From Polynucleobacter sp. 78F-HAINBA (GTDB taxonomy: Bacteria; Pseudomonadota; Gammaproteobacteria; Burkholderiales; Burkholderiaceae), in contig NZ_JACVOQ010000004.1 in the NCBI RefSeq assembly GCF_018882325.1, positions 124,001-188,000 on the forward strand: a stretch of DNA of 64,000 nucleotides, in the 5' to 3' direction. Shown in pieces: positions 34,226-44,003 of the stretch. Every line of letters begins with the position of its first letter. The first letter of the stretch is position 1. The position numbers were made by a program, and so were the translations under genes. The notes below the pieces were generated by a model. The model saw only the letters and a program-made list of their open reading frames with translations, was not told the origin of the DNA and did not search any database.

Positions 34226-35277
34226 AACTGCCAAGCCTACCCAAACAACCCAAAAACCCCCATCGGCCGGATGATGTTTTGCCATCGCCGATACCAACCC
34301 CCCTACAAACCTTTGATGTTCAGGATCTTCAAAATCAGATTACGTTTACGGATGCCTCACTTTTGCCAAGGGTCATGCGGATCGTCAAAATCACCATCGC
34401 GCCCAATAGCGCCACTAATGAATATCGTCACCAAGCAGTGCTTTATGCGCAAGGAGTGCACATTGCAGTCGAGTGGTTTGCCCGGCAAAGATACGATCAG
34501 CTCACCTGCAATGGTTTAGTCACCATTGCTTATAAGGGAATTAAGCCCATCTCGATTGATGGCCACCTGCAAATCATTCGGCTGTGCCGCCTAGATCGCC
34601 CTGATATGAGCTACAACCTTTTTGAAACTGCCCCTCCTGATTGGTTTATCAATAAAGACATTCTGACTAGAGCAATACAAGCCTGGGAGCAACTGGACGA
34701 TAAAAACCAGCATTTACTCAACGCCATTTGCTTTGAAGGGGACTTTTTTAAGCGCTTTTGTACTGGGCCAAGCTCAGCAGGTCACCATCACAACTATCTC
34801 AATGGCAATTTGGAGCACACCTTAGAGGTGGCCGATTTCATTACAAACGGCATTCAGCAGTACAAAACTGCCAATTTACAGCTCGCCCTGATCTATGGAT
34901 GGCTGCATGACATTGGCAAAGCAGATGAATATCAGCCCTGCAAGACTGGTGACCGCGAATTTAAGTTAACGCCTTCTGCCTATCTACACGGCCATAAGCT
35001 CAATGGACTGCACCTTGTTGTGAAGGCTCAGGCCAGATATGTTCCCCTGTACCCGGAAAAAACTTTTGATCATTTGCGGCACCTATTAGAGCCTCACCCC
35101 AACTCAACGACCCCAGATACGAGAAAACCGCAGATGCTAGAGCACTTAATCGTTCAGCAAGCAGATGCCGCCTCAGCAGCATCCAATGTTTATGTAGCTG
35201 CCCATCGCCCTGGGAGCTCATTTGGGATTGCGCCTGAGTCCGGCAACGGGAAAGGAGTGAACTTTCGGTATGAATAA
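34222..35277 (+). CDS. HD-domain protein with predicted N-terminal OB fold (YhaM-like)
   Basis: The start overlaps the integrase stop by 4 bases, so the two are co-translated. Residues ~40-130 form beta-rich sequence compatible with an OB fold. An HD domain follows, with HHH at 188-190, H199 and the HD pair H229-D230 in LHDIGK. This layout matches YhaM-type 3'-5' exonucleases and the HD part of MobH/TraI_2 relaxases, but no relaxase motif is visible. A nuclease or phosphohydrolase linked to integration is the best inference. Confidence 0.7.
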   Translation: MKLPSLPKQPKNPHRPDDVLPSPIPTPLQTFDVQDLQNQITFTDASLLPRVMRIVKITIAPNSATNEYRHQAVLYAQGVHIAVEWFARQRYDQLTCNGLVTIAYKGIKPISIDGHLQIIRLCRLDRPDMSYNLFETAPPDWFINKDILTRAIQAWEQLDDKNQHLLNAICFEGDFFKRFCTGPSSAGHHHNYLNGNLEHTLEVADFITNGIQQYKTANLQLALIYGWLHDIGKADEYQPCKTGDREFKLTPSAYLHGHKLNGLHLVVKAQARYVPLYPEKTFDHLRHLLEPHPNSTTPDTRKPQMLEHLIVQQADAASAASNVYVAAHRPGSSFGIAPESGNGKGVNFRYE

Positions 35278-35289
35278 TCCATATATGTA

Positions 35290-35320
35290 ACAAAAATAGA
35301 GGCTCAAATATCATTTTTGT
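35290..35320 (+). terminator. AT-rich inverted repeat after the HD gene
   Basis: ACAAAAAT and ATTTTTGT are inverted around 15 bases, starting 13 bases after the HD-gene stop. The stem is weak but ends in a T-rich arm, so a weak terminator or an operator for the hsd genes are both possible. Confidence 0.35.
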
Positions 35321-35403
35321 AATACCGTCATTTATCATGATTTTTATAACTTACAGGCGCAAAGCGCCCATTAGCAACAGCATTGCAAATATCAGGAGTC
35401 TCT

Positions 35404-37173
35404 TTGAGCGACGCATCGACAATTTCAGCGAAAGTATCAGAACTCAGTAATAGCGCATGGTCAGTCGCCGACACGCTCTGGACAGCCTTTAGCAAAAGCG
35501 ACTGCGGGAAAATCATTCTTCCCTTTATGGTACTGCGTCGCCTGGACTGCCTTTTAGAAGACTCAAAAGCTAAGGTATTGAAGGCATCTCAAGGTATTAA
35601 CCCCGAAGCCTCTCCTGAAATGCGGGATAAATTACTCTTCAAAGCAACCGGCTTAGGGCTCAAGATCTACAACATTGCTCCCTTTACTCTCGAGCAAGTC
35701 AAAAACCAAGATCCAGCGCAACTCTTTGAAAACCTGGTTGATTACATCAATGGGTTTCCTCCGTTTTTACAAGACGTCTTTAACGCGCGCTTTGATCTCC
35801 CGGCCAAACTCAAAAAGATGGCCGATAAAGACAAGCTTTACACGGTCTTTGAAAAGATTTGCAGTATGGACTTGCACCCGGACAAGATCAGCAATCTTGA
35901 AATGGGCTATTTATATGAAGACCTGATCCGCAAATTTAGCGAGGCCGCTAATGAGGATGCTGGTGATCACTACACGCCACGAGAGGTAGTTACTCTAATC
36001 GCCAAGCTCTTGCTAAATAATGATCGCGAAGCCATCCAAGGCGAAGGTGTGATTCGCACCTTTTATGATGGCACTTGCGGTACAGGTGGCATGCTGTCGG
36101 TCGCTGAGATTGAAGCTAAGAAACTAAACCCCTCCATGATTGTTGAGCTCTACGGCCAGCAATTAACCGATGATGGTTATGCAGTTTGCGTCACGGATAT
36201 GCTGATGAAGGGGCAAGACCCCTTACGCATTAAGTTGGGTGACACACTCAAGAATGACCAGCACGCTGATAAGAAATTTCACTTTTGCATGGCCAACCCT
36301 CCATATGGAACCGAATGGAAAGATGCCAAAGAGATTATTGAGGCTGAGGCAAAAAAAGGGTTTGATGGGCGTTTTGGTGCTGGATTACCCAGAATCTCAG
36401 ACGGACAGCTTCTATTTGTTCAGCACTTTATTAGCAAGCTGCGCGATGACGCCATTGGTGGTCGAGCCGGGATTGTTTTAAATGGATCCCCGCTATTCAC
36501 TGGTGGCGCTGGCTCTGGTGAGTCTGAAATCCGCAAATGGATTATCGAAAATGATTATCTCGAGGGCATCATTGGACTTCCAACCGATATGTTCTACAAC
36601 ACCGGCATCAGTACCTATATTTGGATTTTGAATAATCGCAAACATCAAGAGCGCAAAGGCAAGGTGCGCCTATTGGATGCCAGCGGCCCTGAATTCTGGG
36701 AGCAAATGCGTAAATCGATGGGATCCAAGCGCAAGCAGCTAAGCTCACAAACCGTCGATCGAATTGTTGAACTGTTTTATTCGAATAAGCCGTCCAAGTT
36801 CGTAAAGGATTTTGATGATGCTGATTTTGGATATTCCACAATTACCGTGGAGCGCCCATTGCGCGATGAAAAGGGTGAGATTGTTATTTCCACAAAAGGC
36901 AAAACCAAAGGGAAGCCTCAGGCCGATAGCAATTTAAGAGATACAGAAAACGTACCTCTTAAGGAGAATATCCAAGAGTATTTTGAGCGAGAGGTTAAGC
37001 CTCATGCATCTGATGCATGGATTGATGAGGAAAAAACCAAGGTTGGCTATGAAATTCCATTTACTCGTCATTTTTATGAATATAAAGCCCCAAGATCTTT
37101 GGCTGAAATTGATGCAGATCTGAAGAAGGTGACGGCTGAAATTCAGGCATTATTGAGTGAGGTAGCGGGGTGA
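35404..37173 (+). CDS. hsdM: Type I restriction-modification methyltransferase subunit
   Basis: HsdM methylates adenine at the site chosen by HsdS, using S-adenosylmethionine. Motif I GTGG is at residues 226-229 and the catalytic NPPY at 298-301, preceded by the DHYTPREVVTLIAKLL segment typical of N6-adenine enzymes. The frame opens with TTG at 35383, but AGGAG stands five bases before a second TTG at 35404, which I take as the start (589 aa). It overlaps hsdS by 4 bases. Confidence 0.95.
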   Translation: MSDASTISAKVSELSNSAWSVADTLWTAFSKSDCGKIILPFMVLRRLDCLLEDSKAKVLKASQGINPEASPEMRDKLLFKATGLGLKIYNIAPFTLEQVKNQDPAQLFENLVDYINGFPPFLQDVFNARFDLPAKLKKMADKDKLYTVFEKICSMDLHPDKISNLEMGYLYEDLIRKFSEAANEDAGDHYTPREVVTLIAKLLLNNDREAIQGEGVIRTFYDGTCGTGGMLSVAEIEAKKLNPSMIVELYGQQLTDDGYAVCVTDMLMKGQDPLRIKLGDTLKNDQHADKKFHFCMANPPYGTEWKDAKEIIEAEAKKGFDGRFGAGLPRISDGQLLFVQHFISKLRDDAIGGRAGIVLNGSPLFTGGAGSGESEIRKWIIENDYLEGIIGLPTDMFYNTGISTYIWILNNRKHQERKGKVRLLDASGPEFWEQMRKSMGSKRKQLSSQTVDRIVELFYSNKPSKFVKDFDDADFGYSTITVERPLRDEKGEIVISTKGKTKGKPQADSNLRDTENVPLKENIQEYFEREVKPHASDAWIDEEKTKVGYEIPFTRHFYEYKAPRSLAEIDADLKKVTAEIQALLSEVAG

Positions 37174-38498
37174 GCTCTCGTTCTGCTTGGCAGCCATCAA
37201 AGCAGTCAATAAATATATCTTACCTTGGTAGCGTTCCTCCTGGGTGGACTATTGGGAGGCTTAAATACTCACTCTCAATCAACCCCTCTCATAAGGAGTG
37301 TGGGGCCGTTCCGTCAGGAACTAAGGTTCCTTTTTTTGCCATGGAATCCATTGGTGATGACGGGGCTTTAAAGATTGAAGCAGAAAAATCATTTGAAGAG
37401 GCCTCCAAAGCGTATACCTACTTTAAAAATGATGACGTGATAATCGCTAAAGTTACCCCATGCTTTGAAAATGGTAAGGGTGCATTGGTGAAGGGTCTAG
37501 AAGGCGGGTATGGGTTTGGTACTACAGAGTTAGTTGTGCTCCGGGCCTCTGAAAAGTTAAATGCTAAATTTTTGTATTACATCTCGTTATCAAATGAGGT
37601 GCGGCATGGCGGCACCGCATTTATGACTGGAGCTGGTGGCTTAAAGCGTGTTCCAGATGATTTCTATCTGAATCTAGTTTGGCCTTTGCCATCGATCTCT
37701 GAGCAAATTAAAATTGTTGGTTTTCTCAATAATGAAATAGAAAAGATTGATGCATTAATTGAAAGACAAGAACGCCTAGTTGAACTTCTTAATGAAAAGC
37801 GTCTAGAGGTAATAAGACATGCGATTACGAAAGGGATTGATCCGGATGTTCGTCTCAAAGAGTCTCGCATCCAATGGATTGGAAAAGTCCCCGAAGGTTG
37901 GGCAGTTAAGCAATTAAAGTGGATAACCCCGATTAAGCGAGGAGCCTCCCCGAGACCCATCGATGACCCAATTTATTTTGATGATGAAAATGGGGAATAT
38001 GCCTGGGTCCGAATATCCGATGTTACTTCTTCAAATATATATCTTGAACAAACCGAACAAAAACTTTCAGCATTGGGGGCGTCCTTAAGCGTGAAATTGG
38101 AGCCCGGAAAATTATTTCTCAGCATTGCAGGTAGTGTTGGGAAGCCTTGCATTGCAAAAATTAAAGCATGCATCCATGATGGATTTGTTTATTTCCCTAA
38201 ATTTAATGGAAATAATATGTGGCTGTATTACATGTTTGAAACAAAGTTACCATTTGGGGGGCTTGGAAAAATGGGGACCCAGTTGAATCTCAATACCGAC
38301 ACAATTGGTTCTATTTATGTACCAATGCCGCCCGAGAACGAGATAGAAAAAATCATTTCGCATATTGAAGAGAAGTTCGCTAAATTTAATATGCTGATTT
38401 CTAAATCAAATAAGTCAATTGAGCTTTTGAAAGAGCACCGCTCAAGCCTTATCTCCGCCGCCGTAACCGGGAAAATAGATGTAAGAGAAGTCGCGTAA
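37170..38498 (+). CDS. hsdS: Type I restriction-modification specificity subunit
   Basis: HsdS holds the DNA-recognition function. The 442-aa protein has two target-recognition domains, each followed by a helical spacer (EIEKIDALIERQERLVELLN around 190-210, and EEKFAKFNMLISKSNKSIEL near the end). The second domain starts at WIGKVPEGWAVKQLKW. The GTG start overlaps the hsdM stop. Both halves look intact. The recognised sequence should be bipartite but cannot be read from the gene. Confidence 0.95.
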   Translation: MSSRSAWQPSKQSINISYLGSVPPGWTIGRLKYSLSINPSHKECGAVPSGTKVPFFAMESIGDDGALKIEAEKSFEEASKAYTYFKNDDVIIAKVTPCFENGKGALVKGLEGGYGFGTTELVVLRASEKLNAKFLYYISLSNEVRHGGTAFMTGAGGLKRVPDDFYLNLVWPLPSISEQIKIVGFLNNEIEKIDALIERQERLVELLNEKRLEVIRHAITKGIDPDVRLKESRIQWIGKVPEGWAVKQLKWITPIKRGASPRPIDDPIYFDDENGEYAWVRISDVTSSNIYLEQTEQKLSALGASLSVKLEPGKLFLSIAGSVGKPCIAKIKACIHDGFVYFPKFNGNNMWLYYMFETKLPFGGLGKMGTQLNLNTDTIGSIYVPMPPENEIEKIISHIEEKFAKFNMLISKSNKSIELLKEHRSSLISAAVTGKIDVREVA

Positions 38499-38504
38499 AT
38501 AACT

Positions 38505-41462
38505 ATGACAACCAACTCAATCTCCAAAGCAAAACTCCATACCGAAGAAGCCTTCGAGCAACACTTTGTTTCTCAGTTGGTTGGGCGGCAATCCTATCTT
38601 GAGCGCCAGGATTCAAATTACGACAAAGATTTAGCGCTCGATAAAGATTTGCTAATTGAATTCATTAAAAAGACTCAGCCAGAAACCTGGCATGTCCTTG
38701 AAGGCAAGCTTGGAAGCAAGGCCGCAGAAATGCTCTGCAAAGAGATTGATCGAGTTCTTAAGAAGAAAGATATCTTATCCGTTCTGAAAGAGGGTGTGCA
38801 ATTTACTTGGTCACCAAGTATCAAGCTTTGCTACTTTGAGCCTGCCAGCAATATTAATCCCAATCTGGAAAAACTCTTCCAAGCAAATACGTTGAGCGCA
38901 ATTCGTCAGGTTCACTATTCCACCCGAAATAACAACTCTATTGATGTTGTCCTGTTTCTCAATGGCATCCCAGTTGTCACCCTTGAACTTAAAAATGCTC
39001 TGACGGGACAAACTATTGCCAATGCAATGAACCAGTACAAATATGACCGTAAGCCTGCTGGAGAGACCTTACTTGCCCCAGGTCGAGTTTTAGTTCATTT
39101 AGCCGTGGATACGGATGAAGCTGCAATGACCACCAAACTGAATAATGGCAAGACTGAGTTTTTGCCGTTAAACAGAGGCAATGTGGGTCGCTCTGGAAAC
39201 TGCGCGATCCCCGATGAATTTAAAACGGCTTATCTCTATCAAACAGTTGATGGCCAGCCAGCCATTTTGTCAAAAGAAGTGCTTCTAGATATTATTGGCA
39301 ATTTCTCACAAAAAGATGGCGACAGAATCATCTTTCCGCGGTTTCATCAGATCGATGCGGTTCGCAAACTCTTGGCTGACTCTAAATCGAAAAAATCAGG
39401 GCAGAAGTATCTCATCCAACATTCCCCCGGATCAGGCAAGACCTGGACTATTTCTTGGGTGGCTGCTGGGCTAGCCAAGCTGCATGATTCAGAAGATAAG
39501 AATGTCTTTGACTCAATCATCATCATTTCGGATCGCACTGTCTTGGATGGCCAACTCCAAAAGGCAGTTCGTAAGTTAGGCATTAGTACCAACTACATTG
39601 AAACGGTCGATAAAGGTTCTAAGCAATTACGTCTTGCCCTCGAAAACGGCAAGAAGATTATTGTGACTACGATTCAAAAGTTCACGACCGAGACCATTTC
39701 AGAAATGAACTCAATGAATGGCAAGCGCTTTGCCGTCATCATTGATGAGGCCCATTCTTCCCAATCCGGCAAAGCAGCCCAAGGCGTGCAAGATGCATTG
39801 TCTGATACCTCTGAAATTGAAATCATTGCCGATGAGATTGCTAAATCCCAAGCATCCAAGCAAAAGAGCGACAACATTAGTTATTTGGCTTTTACGGCCA
39901 CTCCAAAAAATGTGACCTTAGAGGTGTTTGGCACCCGAGAAACGCAAGACGCTATTCCCAGGCCGTTTCATGAGTATTCCATGCGCCAAGCAGTCGAAGA
40001 GGGTTTCATTTTGGATGTTCTTCAAAATTACACGACCTACTCAAGCTATTACGAACTCGAAAAGGTGATTGAGGATGATCCTCGCTTTAAGGGCTCCAAG
40101 GCAGCCAAAAAAGTTGCTAGATACGTTGCGTTATCCACGGTAGCCCAAAAAGCAGCTGTGATTGTTGAGCACTTTAATAAACATGTCAAAAATGAATTGG
40201 ATGGCCAAGCCAAAGCAATGATTGTGTGTCAAAGCCGTGAACACGCTTTTAGACATTATGAAGCAATTAAAGGCTATATCAAAGATTGCGGCTACAAAGG
40301 CCTTGATGCGTTGATCGCCTTTTCTGGCGAACTCATTGTTGATAGTCAAGAATATACAGAAGTTGGTCTGAATGGCTTTGCCGAAAGCAAGCTGCCGGAA
40401 ATGTTTGATACAGAGAAGTATCAAGTATTGATTGTTGCCAATAAATATCAGACCGGCTTTGACCAGCCTAAGATTTGCGCCATGTACATTGACCGCAAAC
40501 TTGATGGGCTGCAATGCGTTCAGACCTTAACAAGGGCCAATAGAATCTATCCTGGTAAATCGGCAGATAGCATTTATATCCTTGATTTTGCTAATGACAT
40601 TGAAGATATCCGGGAGGCATTCAAAAAGTATTTTGATGTCACTGAATTAGAAAGCCTGACCAATCCTGAGCAAATTTATGAGCTGAAATCGCTCATAATG
40701 GATTCTGGCTTTGTGGATCAAAACTCTATTGATAATTTTGCGCAGATCTTCTTCCAAGGCGAGATAAACACTTCTGATAGAGCAAAGCTCGAAGGCATTA
40801 TTAATAATGCGGTCAATAGCTACAACACTGCTGACAAGGGCTCTCAAGACGAGTTCAGGCAGGCGGTAAAAAGTTTCGTACGGTTTTATAGCTTCATTAT
40901 TCAGGTCTATCCTGTCTCAGATGTCAGTCTGGAGTCTTTATATTGGTACGCCTCTTGGTTATCAAGAAAGTTAAAAAATACAGCCACCGGCGGAGGCCCT
41001 GAATTAACCAATGAAATGATTCGGCTGAGCAAGCTTCGGATCGAAGAGAAAGAAAAAGGGTCCGCTACTCCTGAGGTTGGCGATACGGTCCCGCTTGATG
41101 GCATCACCGCCTTTGGTGTGAATGCCAAACCATCCGAAGACGAAGAGAAAGAGCTTTCCCAAATCATTAAAGATTTCAATGATCGTCACGGCACTGAATT
41201 TACTGAGGATGATTTGATCCGCATTGGCATGCAAGCAGAGAAAGTTGCCAATGAAATGAGCGCAGTGATTAAAAATAACCCCGTGGATGTCAGCCTTGAA
41301 ACCTTTGCCGATAAGTTGTTCGATAAGATGGCCGAGGTTCGTGAATCTGAAAAAGATCTCGATAACATCATGACATCGGACCAAGATTCATGGATGAAGC
41401 TGGCCTCTTTGATGTTAAGGCATAACAAGCGACGTCTTGATGGCGCAACTCAAGTCTTATAG
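38505..41462 (+). CDS. hsdR: Type I restriction endonuclease subunit
   Basis: HsdR translocates and cuts unmodified DNA. The 985-aa protein has the N-terminal PD-(D/E)XK site (D147, E161, K163 in TLELKN), Walker A GSGKT at 309-313, DEAH at 414-417, and the motif YLAFTATPKN. Helicase motif VI appears as QTLTRANRIYPGK. The C-terminal helical part contacts HsdM. All catalytic residues are present, so the system appears active. It starts 6 bases after hsdS. Confidence 0.95.
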   Translation: MTTNSISKAKLHTEEAFEQHFVSQLVGRQSYLERQDSNYDKDLALDKDLLIEFIKKTQPETWHVLEGKLGSKAAEMLCKEIDRVLKKKDILSVLKEGVQFTWSPSIKLCYFEPASNINPNLEKLFQANTLSAIRQVHYSTRNNNSIDVVLFLNGIPVVTLELKNALTGQTIANAMNQYKYDRKPAGETLLAPGRVLVHLAVDTDEAAMTTKLNNGKTEFLPLNRGNVGRSGNCAIPDEFKTAYLYQTVDGQPAILSKEVLLDIIGNFSQKDGDRIIFPRFHQIDAVRKLLADSKSKKSGQKYLIQHSPGSGKTWTISWVAAGLAKLHDSEDKNVFDSIIIISDRTVLDGQLQKAVRKLGISTNYIETVDKGSKQLRLALENGKKIIVTTIQKFTTETISEMNSMNGKRFAVIIDEAHSSQSGKAAQGVQDALSDTSEIEIIADEIAKSQASKQKSDNISYLAFTATPKNVTLEVFGTRETQDAIPRPFHEYSMRQAVEEGFILDVLQNYTTYSSYYELEKVIEDDPRFKGSKAAKKVARYVALSTVAQKAAVIVEHFNKHVKNELDGQAKAMIVCQSREHAFRHYEAIKGYIKDCGYKGLDALIAFSGELIVDSQEYTEVGLNGFAESKLPEMFDTEKYQVLIVANKYQTGFDQPKICAMYIDRKLDGLQCVQTLTRANRIYPGKSADSIYILDFANDIEDIREAFKKYFDVTELESLTNPEQIYELKSLIMDSGFVDQNSIDNFAQIFFQGEINTSDRAKLEGIINNAVNSYNTADKGSQDEFRQAVKSFVRFYSFIIQVYPVSDVSLESLYWYASWLSRKLKNTATGGGPELTNEMIRLSKLRIEEKEKGSATPEVGDTVPLDGITAFGVNAKPSEDEEKELSQIIKDFNDRHGTEFTEDDLIRIGMQAEKVANEMSAVIKNNPVDVSLETFADKLFDKMAEVRESEKDLDNIMTSDQDSWMKLASLMLRHNKRRLDGATQVL

Positions 41463-41470
41463 AGGGCTAA

Positions 41471-42235
41471 TTGGAAAATCCACAACTTAAAAATTTATTA
41501 GACCTATTTTATAACTCTATAAAGCTATTAATTCCAACCGTAATAGGCATAAGTCTAGTTTATGAGTCTATGTATTTTTTGGGCCTTGGCACCAGTATTG
41601 CTAAAACACCATTAGGAGTTAATGACTATTTGAAAAGCTGGGTTGAGTGGTCAGTCCCCATTTTCTTTTTATGTATTGGGTTTTTTGCCGCCCCCACAAA
41701 ACATAGAATGCTAATAAGTAAATCTATGGATAGTAGGCGATATCAATGGGAGTATATGCGATCGCTCTCCCTGGTGGTCGGTATAGCATTTATAGCTATC
41801 TATATGCTATTTGGTGAATGGTATTTGCTTTTTGCAATGATGGGATGCTCATCGCTATCCATCTATATTTTTTTATCTTATGTGATAAAGAGAAATGGAT
41901 CTACAAATATGCTTTGGTTCGCTATTCTTGTGCTTCCAATTATGGTTATTTCAATTGGGTTTACGGGCTATGCACAGGGCAAGCTGGTGCTTCAGGAGAT
42001 CTCACCCGCCAATTCAATATCCATAAACCTTGATGGGCAAGAGCAATCGGTGATTCGCATATTTGACCAATGGACTCTTATAAAAATATCAAAAGGTCAT
42101 TTGGGATGGGTGCGGCATGATTCAGATAGGCTAATAGAGTTTCATGTAAATTCTGAGCCATTTAATGGCTATGCACCCCAAGCATCCATCTATATGAGTT
42201 TTGACAGAAATAAGCTCAATGCACATGACAAATAG
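41471..42235 (+). CDS. Integral membrane protein of unknown function behind hsdR
   Basis: I do not recognise the family. The 254-aa protein starts with TTG 8 bases after hsdR, so it is probably co-transcribed. Five hydrophobic segments are visible at about residues 15-35, 55-72, 96-112, 115-140 and 143-163. A soluble C-terminal part of about 85 residues (from QEISPANSISINLDGQEQSV) is predicted to be mostly beta. It may be a cargo gene of the restriction operon. Confidence 0.7.
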   Translation: MENPQLKNLLDLFYNSIKLLIPTVIGISLVYESMYFLGLGTSIAKTPLGVNDYLKSWVEWSVPIFFLCIGFFAAPTKHRMLISKSMDSRRYQWEYMRSLSLVVGIAFIAIYMLFGEWYLLFAMMGCSSLSIYIFLSYVIKRNGSTNMLWFAILVLPIMVISIGFTGYAQGKLVLQEISPANSISINLDGQEQSVIRIFDQWTLIKISKGHLGWVRHDSDRLIEFHVNSEPFNGYAPQASIYMSFDRNKLNAHDK

Positions 42236-42256
42236 AATGACCCACATAATCTAATA

Positions 42257-43123
42257 TTAGCGTGAGTGCATCATCACATCATCAATAACGTCACCATCTG
42301 CAATACTAAATAAAATCATCTCTACCTTAGTGACGCCAAAATCATCATCAGCTCCAAATAATTTGATTGCAATCTCCTGAAGTAGGTTGCAGTAGCTTTG
42401 GTATGCATAATCCTGGGCAATATAAACGACCTTTCCCAGAGAGGTGACCATTGAGGACTTCATTGATTTATCGCTACTCATTCTCTTCTCAAGCTCTTCT
42501 TTAAAGGCTTGAATAATTTTGGGGCGGCCATGAACTCTTAGATAAAGGTCCTGCTCGTAGGAGAAAAAATTAATCAAAGAATTTCGACCGCTTGAAGGTG
42601 GGAAAAATTTCCCAGCGTGGCCAGACTCCAATAAAAACCAATTAAGACTATAAATGACTCTTACATCATAAATTGCTCTCGTTTTTGGGAACCGAAATGC
42701 GATTACTTTTGACCAACTAGAAATTCTCTCAAAAGTAAATTTTTCTAGACTCTCAGCATGGGCTTTAATTGCATTGAGTACACCGTCAGTCAAAACATCA
42801 TCTTTCCCCGTCTTAATGCCGCCCCAATCCTTGACTATCCACCGATACATAACTTGACTTATAACAGGATCGCTATCACTTAGTTGCCCTTCAATCCACC
42901 TCCTTAAGGCAATCGTCTTGCCGTAGGAATTAGTTACATCTAAGGATAAATGCTGCTTGAGAAATTCCTCGAATTCTTGCTTTAATATTTCTGGAAGTGC
43001 CGGGAGATTCCATTTATATAATTTTGATAAAGCTTCTGGACTTGAATATTTCTCAACTCTTTTCGAAACATTTTGAATTATTGGATTAGAAAATATTTGC
43101 AACTTTTTATTTTGTACTATCAA
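42257..43123 (-). CDS. Hypothetical protein, convergent with the hsd operon
   Basis: I do not recognise it. The 288-aa protein is soluble, with no signal or membrane segment, and is rich in Trp/Tyr/Lys in its middle (WSKVIAFRFPKTRAIYDVRV). It starts with TTG at 43123, with AAGG eight bases upstream. Low GC relative to the ribosomal block suggests acquired DNA. It faces the membrane-protein gene end to end. Confidence 0.6.
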   Translation of the reverse strand: MIVQNKKLQIFSNPIIQNVSKRVEKYSSPEALSKLYKWNLPALPEILKQEFEEFLKQHLSLDVTNSYGKTIALRRWIEGQLSDSDPVISQVMYRWIVKDWGGIKTGKDDVLTDGVLNAIKAHAESLEKFTFERISSWSKVIAFRFPKTRAIYDVRVIYSLNWFLLESGHAGKFFPPSSGRNSLINFFSYEQDLYLRVHGRPKIIQAFKEELEKRMSSDKSMKSSMVTSLGKVVYIAQDYAYQSYCNLLQEIAIKLFGADDDFGVTKVEMILFSIADGDVIDDVMMHSR

Positions 43124-43188
43124 TTTAATCGCCTTAAAAATTTAAATGAAATTTTTCCTTGGGGAAACAATACAGCCTAGAATAAATC

Positions 43189-43923
43189 TTAAATACGTAT
43201 GGCCTCAATACAGTAAAAATCCCCAGAAATCGGCTGCCTCTCAAAATTGATAGTCTTTTCTATATTTGAACTTAAAGCACTGATGAATGCTTCACTCGGT
43301 CGTTGCATCAGCCTATAGATAAATAGTTCATGACCTTGATGGTTGGCCAGTTCTAGTGCTGCCCCATAAGTAGGCTCAACTGATAAGTCTAACGAGAGGC
43401 TGCCATTATGTTTTTTAAGAGCCCTCCCCATGGCCAATGAAATAGTCTCCAAAGACAGATGAAGATGTCCATTAGTCTGCGCTAATGCCTCTACAGTCTC
43501 CCCTGATAAGTTTTGCACGGCGCCTAGATCTAGATTGGCTCCTGATGCACTGAGAATTTGGGCGTTTCCCCTGTCTAGGTAATATAACTTTTCAAAAATG
43601 AAAAATGGTGAATCAACCCATTTTGCAATGGCTCGCGCTAGAGTGGGCGTTAATTCCGTAAGACCCAAGATAACAAAGCCATAAGGTTTTTCAGAGAGAC
43701 ACTCAAATGCTGCAGGATCCGCATCTGAATAAGAGCTTAAATCTAGTATCGAAACGACTTGCGGCTGCGCCGGAGCTGGGCGTCTTGATATTTCGATGGC
43801 ACTAATTAAGTCAAGATAAGTCTTGTTGGGTGCTATGGGCGCCGCATTCAACATGCCATCAAATGGCAAAACCAACCCAATCATGGTTGACTGCTTAAGA
43901 AAATCTCGACGATTAAAGTTCAT
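43189..43923 (-). CDS. Tat-exported protein with degenerate leucine-rich-type repeats
   Basis: The N-terminus has a twin-arginine signal (NRRDFLKQSTMIGLVLPF), so export of a folded protein is predicted. The rest is built of about six to seven repeats of 20-25 residues of the form LxLxxLxxLxxxxAxALxxxxG, for example LDLGAVQNLSGETVEALAQ and LSLETISLAMGRALKKH. This resembles an atypical leucine-rich repeat seen in uncharacterised bacterial proteins. The start at 43923 fits the Tat signal; an upstream start at 43977 is less likely. Function unknown. It is divergent from the M41 protease gene. Confidence 0.65.
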   Translation of the reverse strand: MNFNRRDFLKQSTMIGLVLPFDGMLNAAPIAPNKTYLDLISAIEISRRPAPAQPQVVSILDLSSYSDADPAAFECLSEKPYGFVILGLTELTPTLARAIAKWVDSPFFIFEKLYYLDRGNAQILSASGANLDLGAVQNLSGETVEALAQTNGHLHLSLETISLAMGRALKKHNGSLSLDLSVEPTYGAALELANHQGHELFIYRLMQRPSEAFISALSSNIEKTINFERQPISGDFYCIEAIRI

Positions 43924-43943
43924 CTGCTGATTATTCTCATGAC

Positions 43944-44003
43944 TGCGACAGAATAAGTCGCATGATAAGCCTTGCAATACTGCATTGACATCGCAAGGTG
44001 CGA
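43944..44003. promoter_or_regulatory. Cluster of TGCGAC/GTCGCA operator-like motifs
   Basis: TGCGAC (43944-43949) and GTCGCA (43957-43962) form a perfect inverted repeat with a 7-base centre. TCGCA-AGG-TGCGA (43991-44003) is a second one, and a TTGTCGTAC half-site follows. They fill the gap between two divergent genes, so one regulator could control both. Confidence 0.5.

Noticed and set aside
34222-35277. HD protein as a MobH/TraI_2 relaxase
   Set aside because: The HD segment is similar, but no relaxase-specific region or other conjugation gene is present.
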